A DNA stretch of 64,000 bases, from positions 54,528 through 118,527 of the forward strand of contig JAACJM010000251.1 in assembly GCA_013368315.1 (NCBI GenBank). The letters are read 5' to 3'. Every line of letters starts with the position of its first letter. Positions within the stretch are counted from its first letter, which is position 1. A model generated the notes under the pieces. The model saw only the letters and a program-made list of their open reading frames with translations, searched no databases and was not told the DNA's origin. Of this stretch, positions 1 through 9,800 are shown piece after piece. Origin of the DNA: Tetrapyrgos nigripes. Its lineage: Eukaryota > Basidiomycota > Agaricomycetes > Agaricales > Campanellaceae. A program made the position numbers and the translations under genes.

Positions 1-1010
1 AGGATCACCCAGGAGTGTCGATTCAACCATGGTAGACGGTTAAATGGGTCAGTCCCTAGCATTGTTTCGGTAAATCAGTCAATGACGATCACAGTGCAGG
101 CCGACGGAGTCTTCCTATACCCTATCAGCTTGTCTTGATGGAGAACGCCGACGGCTCGACGGTTTCTATGCTGGCGACTATAACGACTCAGCAGTCCACG
201 GTTACTCTCACAGTGTTGGGTATTTCTGAGCCTGGGTGCGTCGTCTCCGGATAGAATGTTTGTTTGACATTGCTAAAGGCAGAGATAGATCTTATCGTGT
301 GGTATTTGCTGGCGAAGGAGCGTAAGTCTCGTTTCGGTTGCATATTTATCATGCACTAAAATTATTCGCAGTGTACCATTCCCTGGCCACGATTTCGGAA
401 GCAGTCCAACTTTTAATGTCAAACTCGGGAATTTCTCAATCCGATACATCGCTTATCGAAAACGTCCATCCTCAAAGTGGAACAGCAAGACCGACGTCTC
501 GAATCTCTCCAAGCCGTCCAACATCCGACGATACACAGAGTCAAAAAGGAAGGCTGCATGCCGGTGCAATCATAGCAATGGTCCTCGGCCTACTAATCTG
601 CCTTCTTCCCATCGCAATCCTGTTTGCATATAGGAGGCGCAGACGATCTCGTCATTCCACTCCTTCCAATAATCATTTCCACCCAAATATGATGATCAAC
701 CCCTTCGCTTCCTCATACAAATCCATCATACTCTTGTCGCAATCCTCGCCTCGAGCAGCGTCATTTCAACCTTGGGCAACTGCTTTTCTCCATCGATGTC
801 ACAGCCGTCGGACGAGGAAGGCCGTTCCGTGCCTAGAAGAATGGGGCAGGCTACGAGGCAACTGTTGAATACACCAAGAAGCCTGGGGCCGGAGGTTCTC
901 GTCATCTTGGAAATACAGTGCGAACTCCGACTGGACGGCGAATTTAGACCCCGAAATCCGTAAACTGGAGGCCAGCCGAGGCCTATGGAGTGTTCTAAGT
1001 CAGGAAAGTG
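1..1010 (+). pseudogene. 5'-truncated single-pass membrane protein fragment
   Basis: The window opens inside a gene-like segment. A plausible intron runs 322-371 (GTAAGT to CAG). Downstream, 372-868 stays open and encodes a Ser/Thr/Pro-rich stretch, then one strongly hydrophobic segment (around 562-636; AIIAMVLGLLICLLPIAILF), followed by a run of five arginines. This Ser/Thr-rich ectodomain, one helix, Arg-rich stop-transfer layout is common in expanded Agaricomycete surface proteins; that comparison is from general knowledge. After about 720 the reading appears to move between frames, and no convincing C-terminus is found up to 1640, so the copy is probably decayed. The 5' end lies outside the window. 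The TM segment is clear; the gene limits are not. Confidence 0.4.
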
Positions 1011-1576
1011 CTGCATGAACAGAAGTCAGAGTCGGAGGAAGGTTCTATGGCATTGGTTGACAGGCCAAGTTGTCCTTAAGTCGAGGCTTGATGGGTTTAA
1101 ATCGGTAATTGATGTACGTTGTGGCCTGTTCTTTGAGGACTAGTTGCGCCAACACTGATTATGCTTTTGTCCAGAGCTTTGTCTCATATGAGAAGACGGA
1201 GTTCCGAGCAAAGCGGAGCGGCCCGTCACTCCAGAAATGAAACACAGCCATTGTGGGGAGACGTGACCGACTGCATGGAATCACCTCACCGAGGCCTCAT
1301 GCCAGGAATCAGGTCAACTGTCAACCGACTCGAATCTTTTGAAGACGTCTTGAGAACGATACGGGCAGTGATATTCCTAGGTGCGTCCAGGCCCTGGACC
1401 AGACTTCGCAGCATCATATTCTGAGGCATTCGCAGAAGGAGCGGGAGTTGTGGCGCCGTCTCTCTACATTATAGACATGGGCTATGCTGAAACGTTCGCA
1501 TCATCTTGGATTTTCGGTGACAGTAACCCGACGAGGGTAGATTTCTGGAGTATAATTAGATACGTAAGAAAGAAAG

Positions 1577-1583
1577 TATATAA
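1577..1583 (+). promoter_or_regulatory. TATA box of the secreted-protein gene
   Basis: TATATAA lies 64 bp upstream of the ATG at 1647. A CT-rich stretch follows, running up to the start codon, as is common in fungal core promoters. Confidence 0.5.
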
Positions 1584-1646
1584 GCCTGAGGACACCTACT
1601 GTACCTCACCCCAACTAGTATTCCTTGGCTCTCGCTCGCTCGAACA

Positions 1647-2192
1647 ATGAAGTACATCTCCATCGCTCTGTCTACTCTATCTCTGTCAGCCCTAGCGCTT
1701 GCCCAAAGCGCCCACATTGGCTTCCCGACTAACGGCGCTTCTGTCGGAGCTGGTTCGAGTCTGAACGTCGATGTGATTCGTCCTGTAAGTCTTGGTTGCG
1801 ATAGTACTCGGGATTCGGGCTAATAGAATATGATATCCATGACTTAGGCCACCATCTCAAGCTCCCAAGAAGTGGGAATCGTCATCGGGCTTACATCATG
1901 TCCCAGTAACATTCAGACTTGCCTTGACCCCTCACTAACTATGGGAAAAATTCTTTACAATGGGGACTTCAACCCCCAGCGCGGAAATGAGAATCAACCT
2001 CACATGAATGTCACTGTGCAGATACCAGCTGATACCCCTAAGGGGACTGCCCAGTTGAACTTTGCGCATTTCTATTTGCTAGGGGTGCGTTGCATATACT
2101 TTTGTAAAACGCCAACTTTGAGCTCATCAATGATCTAGGCAAGCTTATCTCCTGAAGTACAATCATCGAGCGTTAAGATCACTATCGTGTAA
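1647..2192 (+). CDS. Small secreted protein, three exons, Agaricomycete family
   Basis: Exons 1647-1784, 1848-2084 and 2139-2192 join in phase into 142 residues. Both introns are short (63 and 54 bp) with GT-AG ends. The N-terminus is a textbook signal peptide (MKYISIALSTLSLSALALAQ, likely cleaved after ALA). The mature part begins with a short repeat-like motif (GFPTNGASVGAGSSLNVDV), continues with SSQEVGIVIGL and two cysteines, and ends in a beta-rich tail (VKITIV). I recognise the pattern as a secreted protein family of unknown function widespread in mushrooms; no catalytic residues are evident. A TATA box lies 64 bp upstream of the ATG. A MITE is inserted 20 bp past the stop codon. It is one of the few host genes here with no lesion. 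Confidence 0.85.
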
Positions 2193-2211
2193 CTGAAGGG
2201 GGGACGTATTA

Positions 2212-2793
2212 GGCCCGTTCTGTAACTGGGATAGGATAAGAAAAAACAATATAAAAAATGATGCGATTTTTTGATATTTCCGTCCGACAAGCATTGGACA
2301 ACGAAACAATAAATTTATTCCATTCCTTCACAGTAGCTTACGTTTCGATTCCCGCGCGAGTGCACTGCACTGTCTCAGTGGTTTTTTCTTCAAGACTTCG
2401 AACGTATAGACAGGCCTCACCGTGCACAAAGTCGTGTTTCTGAAGCGAAAAAGTACAGGTGATATTTAAAAGTGTAAAACCAAAGTATTCTAGGAAAAAA
2501 ATCAAGCAATGTGTCTCAAAATGAGGAACTGCTGTGGGATTGTCAGCAGCAACAATTTTCATCGTTTTGGCGCCGACTTTGTGACGGTGCACACGCGCGG
2601 GAATCAAAACGTAAGCAGACCTGCCAAATATAGGACATTGGTAAGCTACTATTTTTTACGGTTGTCCAATCTGACGTTTGCCGAACGCGCGAGCATGCGA
2701 TAGCAACGATAAATCAATTTTTTCGCTTATCCTATCCTACGGAATATTTTTGGCTGGGAACGGCTTATCCTATCCGGTTTGCAGAACGGGGCC
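2212..2793. mobile_element. MITE with TTA target duplication (Harbinger-like)
   Basis: About 30-bp terminal inverted repeats begin GGCCCGTTCTG on the left and, reversed, GGCCCCGTTCTG on the right; both continue into a shared GGATAGGATAAG. TTA flanks both ends (2209-2211 and 2794-2796). A 3-bp TWA duplication is typical of the PIF/Harbinger superfamily. Further inverted matches lie inside (2341-2366 against 2587-2611, containing GATTCCCGCGCG), so the 582-bp element is largely self-complementary. There is no transposase ORF, so it is non-autonomous. Its termini differ from the 8272-11620 element, so that element is not its obvious driver. Confidence 0.75.
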
Positions 2794-2796
2794 TTA

Positions 2797-4998
2797 GCTT
2801 GATTGGAATGTGTATTTAATTTTCTACTTGCACTAATGGCCGGTTAATTTCGGATATCGGACAATGAAGGGGATGTGGGCCACCGCTTCGCGTGGCAGTA
2901 ACGAGGCCCAAGATTTCATCCATACTTAATATAAGAAATAACAATGTTATTATCTTCATGGATGTATGGATGAAGGATGATGGGCGTTGTTGCAAAGGAC
3001 CGCGCGCTTTTCGGCAACAGCCGGTGACCGGTTACGGTGATCAAATGACACCGGAAAACCGGTAGACCTATTCAGCATAGCCACCCGCGGGAGCGTCATG
3101 TTATAAGAACGAGACCCTAAAGGGCCTCGTAATGTCTTGTCAAAGAACTCGATCCTGATTCCTAGTGAAAAGTCCACAAAACCAAAACGCGCCAAAACGA
3201 GCCGCAGCAGACGGCTCGCTACAGCTTGCTCTGGCTTTCTTTGGCTCGAAAATTTGATCGAGAACACATTGCGAGATCAAGCGAGATCAACTTGCCAGAA
3301 TGTTGAAATCGTGCTTGGTTCGTTCTCGCCATATCCTGGATGCCTTCCTTTCCACTTCATCTGCTTCATTATTGCCATATAGTATATATTGCTTGTGCTA
3401 CTACAATACATGGCCTACGACATACAAATATATACCGCTTTCACCCTCCCTTGACCTACGCCGTAAGGACATATATACATGAAAATGTCAGTGCGGGCCA
3501 CTGTATACAGCGGCAGGTACGAGTCCTCATCCCATTGCACAAAGTGCAATAGACTCTGAAGAGGTAGATGTGGGTCATGGACTGGGCACTGGGCACTGGT
3601 CACTGGTTCATTGCTCGACGAAAGTTGACGGAGAATTTGCGGAGAAGCTTGGTGCCGAGTCTGCCAATCTGACGGAATAAGATATATTTTCCCAGGATAT
3701 AAAAAATGCGGCCATTTGAGCTCACAATAAGACTCGTCCTACTTATAAATAGGACTCGTAACTAGCGTTCCATGGGTACCCTTCAACTTGGAGAATCGTA
3801 AATATTGTTTCTAAGAGGAAAAGCAAGAAAGAAACACATACCTATCACAGTGCATACTACGTATTGTCAGTCCAAATATCTGCATGGTGTATGATAATTT
3901 CGTCAGCAAAGATACATCTGAGACAACACAGTAAAGAATGGTACCTTGTGGAGCATGCATGGATACAAATTAATTGAAATACCTGGTTATATGCGCATTT
4001 TGTGAGCAAAGACACGCATCAAACAATGCGAAGAAATTCTATAGTGTCCAGCGACTTGCGATTGACTTGCGACATGAAACTGCGAACAACCTACATCTCT
4101 ATCCATGAGCAAAGACGTGTCTCAAAGGGTAGGGAGTAAAAAAATTACCTTGTGAACAATTCAGAATGCATATACACTGAGCCAGACCTTCAGCGCGATG
4201 TCAGATCTAGAAAAGATACACCGAAACATGGAACGCGTCAAACTCACCCAAGTCCCCAGAAAATATGACTACAAATAAGTAAAGGCTGAAAGAGCCACGC
4301 TCGGGAAGCGGAGTTACACATGCTCAGGTGGAAAGGAGGATGCAGGGGTAAGGTGTCGAGAGGGTGCTGGTATCAGACGTGGACGTGGTGGTATGAATTC
4401 AAGAAAGGCTAACTCGGATTTCTCACGGAAAGGAAAAGGCTTAAAGAAGAATCGTACAATTCTCGATTTATTTTAATAGAGGGTCTTGCTATCGGCGGGC
4501 AGTTCGATACAGCTCGATTCGGCTCGATTTGGACAGCTCCAGACATTTGAAAGAAGAGAGACGACGCAATGAAAGTGAATCAGAAGGATGGATCAATATC
4601 ACATACTATGACATCGAGATCTCAAAACTGGTTCTTGTCAGGTTTCGCTCGTTCTTGCCAGTTTTGAGCACATCGGGTGTCTCTCAGGCTCGTTTTGGCT
4701 CAATCTGGCCATACGGACTTTTCACTGGGACTGATCTGTAAGCTAGCTAGCAGCTTAAAAGCTCCAAAATAGTACCATACATCTACTTTAGTAGATCATC
4801 ATGTTGTCTGTCTAGGAGAGACTACCAAAATAGTATGCTCAGTGAAGTACTGCCACTTTTAGGAATAGGCGCCAGCACCGTCAGGGCCACCGACCCGAGA
4901 GCTATGAGCAGTGTACTCCAGACCGTTCATTTTCCAGCGCCTCTGTTGCTAGAATTTGTGTCCTTATACTCAAGCGTTGACAGTGATTGACCTGAAGT
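2797..4998. other. Gene-free stretch with repeat ends and an inverted repeat
   Basis: No credible gene was found. A terminus of the GAGGCC repeat family lies at 2877-2910 (GGGCCACCGCTTCGCG start), with a reversed core at 3121-3132. Arms at about 3151-3202 and 4687-4738 are inverted copies sharing GTGAAAAGTCC and GCCAAAACGAGCC, suggesting a degraded 1.6-kb TIR element. Between them, three degenerate copies of a GAGCAAAGACACG-like unit recur about every 100 bp (near 3903, 4003 and 4104). Confidence 0.4.
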
Positions 4999-5017
4999 TC
5001 GTATTGTAAGCACAATA

Positions 5018-5799
5018 TTGATGTTCCGCAACGTTCCTGAGCTTCCAGTTGGCGGTGCATTGCCACCGCCATCAATAGCTGTTCTTGAGTTGTGTCGTCA
5101 CCTCTATCCAGTACAGGAGACGAAATACCCTCTTCATAGCTTGATAATAGCAGTTACACCACAGCTACTTATGATATCGATTGGGCGTCAAAATCCAGTA
5201 TATACGCCTCACTACTCACTGAGATTCGTAATGACACTAAATGATGGCACCACTGGTTCCAGCCATCCAGCATTCCCTCAGTCTCGAGCTCTTTCTAGTC
5301 CTTCAAGCCTAACCCTCCGAATCCTCGTTTGGAAATGGCTTAAACATTTTATCCTGCCACCAACAACATCGACTCATATTCCATCAGTATCCAATGGAAG
5401 TCAAACCTTCGGCTTTACCATCAGATTTCCCTTTCCTGAGCTCGAGAATGACCCAGCTCTTCCATTGGATACAACCTGGGCCCAACAGCGAGCCATCCAC
5501 CGACGAAACACATCTATATTTCTGGGTCCATTTTGAGTTTCATCGATACCTTCAAATGCTGGATTCATTCGCGTGGTCTGTCTATTCAAATCAAGGTTCG
5601 TTGGGATTATACGTGGTAGTCTTGTCTCTCGACGCTCATTATTTTTGATTCAGCAGGTCACGAAGAAATAGTCACACTTGGATGGGTAGTAGTGACGAAA
5701 GACGCGTATGAAGCGCACTTTGACAGAATAGATGTTCTACTTATTCTGCTGTCAATGATCTCGTCCGTTGTCAACGAGATTAATGTCTGCTTGAGTTGA
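5018..5799 (+). pseudogene. Unknown gene with a frameshift, two recognisable blocks
   Basis: An open stretch from 5018 encodes about 170 residues. It moves one frame near 5530, where the next frame continues naturally (HRYLQMLDSFAWSVYSNQ). An intron at 5596-5656 (GT-AG) then joins in phase to a last exon that ends with TGA at 5797-5799 (GHEEIVTLGWVVVTKDAYEAH near its start). The joined C-terminal half reads as a real protein, but I do not recognise a functional domain. The frame change could be a 1-nt deletion or a sequencing error. The start is uncertain because no splice or promoter signal fixes it. Confidence 0.45.
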
Positions 5800-6841
5800 G
5801 ATGAACTACATATTTATTTGCATAGCAAACAGAACGAATACTACACCTAGAATACTTCAACGTTAGTAAGTATAGTAGAATATATGACTTGAGCATTACA
5901 GGCACCGAAAAAAATCCCGCGGGTCCATCGCCAATCCGTCTATGCTCGATTGACGGTCTAGTCCATGGCCACCAATCAAATCCCGGACCCTCTGAACCTT
6001 AGTAGCCCATACAATACGGTCCCAATGCATGTAAAAACGAAGTTGCATGTGTTGAATTTGAGCTTTGCAATGACGTAGCAGCTTCTATGCGTCCCAGAAC
6101 GGGTTTGATTTGAATCAGGGACTATATCCTACCACAATCATCATCCTCGTCAATCTCAGGAAGACAATATTGAATTCACCACAATTAAGCTCGCTGTCGG
6201 CGATGGGGACAATGTCAGGGTTAATGTTCAACCACACTGGCCAGTCTAGGGGTATTAGAAATGAACGGGATGACTCTGGAGATGCATGCGCAGTTTAAAG
6301 AAGAGGAATTTGGTAGATGTCCCTCAGAGTACACATACAACTCGGATCTGAGGGAAAGTGTTCAATGTAATAGACTTATAAACAAAAAAAAAAAAACTTT
6401 CATGGATTGCATTCATAAGAATCTATTCGAGAAATACAAAGGAAAAGAAAAATCAGGTCCTTGAAGTAGTGTAAGAACAGAACATACAGAGATTCCACCT
6501 GGCGCTTACACTCTCCCATCAAACTCCGACGAAGTCCAAGCAAAGTCCAAGTCATCTTCCTTAGACTTTGATATACGTATGACCAGCACACCGGCCCTAC
6601 CCCGGCTTCCACTCGGATTCTTTAAATTTAAATTCCCATCTCTATGTATCCTCCACTGCTCAAGATCATAATACCAACTCTTGTCCTTACGGCCCGCAGC
6701 TGCAGTATCTAATCCTCCTTTCTCACCGGCTTTCTCACCGGCTTTCAATGAAAGCTGCGTTCGAGCTTCGTATCCTTTGCACCGTGACTGCTCCCGCAGC
6801 AGACTCTCTTTCCTTTCTACCATCACGACACTTCCTCCTCT
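5800..6841. other. Intergenic region upstream of the GNAT gene
   Basis: No supported gene. An A11 run lies near 6385. The last 230 bp hold a TTTAAATTTAAA patch (about 6620) and CT-rich sequence suited to a promoter. A duplicated GGCTTTCTCACC unit occurs near 6720-6745. Confidence 0.4.
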
Positions 6842-9800
6842 ATGACGGATACTACAGTCCACTGCATCCTATCGCTTTCAGGTCAGTACAATCCAATCCA
6901 ATACTGATTTGAAGGGAAAGTTGATCCGCTACAGATGAGCAACTTCGTGATTTGGCTGCTGTGTCCGTCAGGGCATTCTCAGGAGGTCAGTAGATACTTA
7001 CCACTGGAGGGAAAGTCAATTTCGCCGTTACGCAGTGTACAAGTTTCGCGAAGCTCAAATCTTTTCGAATCGGGTTATCACATACTGAACCACCATATGC
7101 ATCTTGTTCTAATCTCGATCGGATTTTACACACGAAGTAATCTTCGGAGGGGATTGGGACCTCGCTCATGAATATTTCACTGCGATCATCCGTGCGGGGC
7201 TTGCTGGAGGAGAGCTTTATGGAGTCAATGTTCTTGATGAAGAATCCGGGGAATGCAAGATAGTTGCCTTTTGGTATTTGGTTTCCCCCCGGTACTCACC
7301 TGTTCCAAAAGTGAGTGTTCATGTTCATTGTTAGCGTTGCAAGGTTAGGGGCCTTAAGACGGTGACCGAAAACCTACATACAGCAAGGATCATCTTGATA
7401 TGGGATACAGAGATTTTTTCGCAAAGTTGAAGCCTGCCTTCCAGCACTGGAACAATCACATTGTAAATCAGCCATCATTGCAGACTCATAGCACTGGGGA
7501 AAGGTGCCACTGCTTCGCATGGCAAATTACGAGGCCCATTATTGGATAAATAAAATGGTTTCGTATGCAGTAAAAAATCAGATAGAGCCCAATATCTCAA
7601 TGTAACGACGCCTTCAATTATAAATGACCTTGGATTGGGTGGAGGAAGCCATAGGAATTCAGAGAGCAGCTCTTGGTGACTTTCGACGGCTACTGAGGGA
7701 AGGAAAACACGTCTGAAGCTCGTTGTGGTTGGGCGTGTAGTCATTGACAGCGGAAAGGACTTGTGATGTACTCACATCGTATCAAGCGTCAGTTGAAATG
7801 GCAAGTGTTCGGGCACTTCGGAGCGCTGAGGTGGCGTGTAAAAGTTAGAACCCGTGAGAACCTTTGGTACTCAATTGGGGGGTCGACATAAGTTAACTCG
7901 GCCTAAAGGGCCTCGTAAACCCGTTACGAGGCCGAATGAAATGAGGTTGAGTTTATTACACTCGACTTCTGCTTGTGGCTATGCTTAAACGGTCCCGTCT
8001 ATCCGTCCGATAAACGGGTTTGGACCGGAGTGATCGGTGGGGCTGTGTTTCTAGCTTTGTCCTGGTGTGATCTGACGGAAAGAAATATTAGTTCCGACAC
8101 AACAGGCGGCCGCGCCTACTGCCGGCAAATTCCCGTTCGCGCCACGCGATGTATTACGAGGCCAAATAAAATGAGGACGAGTTTTCTACACTCGATTTCT
8201 GCGTGTGGCTATGTTTAAAGCCTCCCGATTTTCCCCGTCCGTCTTTTCCCGTCACTTGCCCCTATTATTAAGAGCCAGTTCGGATGGGCCTCAAATCCGT
8301 GGCCAGTGGCCGTGGCCCTTATGTAAAATTCCCGTGTGAGTGTACAGCCATGGGCTCTTGGCCTTTTTTGTTATCTGTAGATTAATCAGTGATAATAAAA
8401 CCTTCTTCCTTCGCTCCCATGTCCGACAGCAACCTTGGATACGAGAATCTAGCACAATTGGTATCTGCAGCAGCCAGTGTTGTCAATTTTGCAGCACTTG
8501 GAGCAGCGCTATGTGTACCTGAAAGGGAAGAAAGCGAGCCATACCACACCTCTGCACTTTACAGGTATTGCCTGGGTCAATGAACTCATTCATGGCCACC
8601 CTATCACTGGGTGCAAACACTTGTAATTCCTTGGATATACTGAGGAATTATATAAGACTTACACTGGTACACTCAATATGTAAGTCCACTTGAATTACTG
8701 AAGTATTACCAGGGACCACTGTGAGACTTCATGCCTTACAATGGTCATATATAATTGTTCTATTTTTTTTGGTCTCTGATAATACTTCAGTAAGTCAAGT
8801 GGACTTACATATTGAGTGTACCAGTGTAAGTCTTATGTAATTCCTCTGTATATCCAAGGAATTACAAGTGTTTGCACCCAGTGTATGCGCATTTATACAG
8901 AGCTAGGCATCCGTTTGCCTGTTTTTATTTCTCTAGTAATAACTCTTCGATCAATGGGCTGCACTGACTCAAGCAAAGGAGTTACGGTTCAAGAACAGGT
9001 CGCGATCTTTCTGTATATGTGCGTCACTGGATTGGCAGTTCAGAATACTGGTGAAAGATTCCAGCGATCAAATGAGACCATAGCCAGGTGATATTCTTCA
9101 TTACTATATAAATTCCTTGTTAATTGACTACAAAAGTACAGGTATTTCAAGAACATGGTTCGAATCATTTCCAGTCTGGAATTCTACACATCCAAGGACG
9201 ATCCCCCTGCTCCTTATCTCCAGGAGAATCCCAAATTCTGGCCTTTTTTCTCAGGCTGTATTGGAGCATTGGATGGTTCCCATGTTGCTGCAAATCCTTC
9301 TGCCAAGGATCGACCAAATTCCAGGAACTGCAAGGGTTTTGTCTCACAGAACATCCTTGCCGCTTGTTCATTCTCTCTTCGATTCCTCTACGTCCTGACT
9401 GGTTTCAATGATGCGTTCCTTTACTCTGATGCTCGTACATCAGATTTTCCAATTCCAGAAGGTTGCTATTACCTTGGAGATGCTGGCTTTCCCATGTCAA
9501 TGACAGTTTTGACTCCTTACCGTGGTGTTCGCTATCATTTACTAGAGTGGGGGAGAGCCCAGCAGAGGTCAGTCATTCAAAAACATACATTGGACAGTGC
9601 TAAATTACTTTACTTAGACCACATACAAAGGAAGAACTATTCAATCTTCGCCATGCTCAGGCTCGGAATGTGATTGCACACATATTTGGTGTCATTAAAC
9701 GGCGGTGGCAAATCCTGGTTTTACCAGCACAGTTTAACATGGAAATCCAAGCACGTATTCCTGCTGCTCTCGCTGCTTTGCACAATTTCATCATGGAGAA

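Noticed and set aside
3300..3600. Cluster of short ORFs on both strands
   Set aside because: All under 85 codons, mutually overlapping, no splice sites or motifs.
6506..6862. 118-codon minus-strand ORF over the GNAT promoter and start
   Set aside because: Antisense to the GNAT first exon, contains a local duplication, and lacks recognisable protein character or splice partners.
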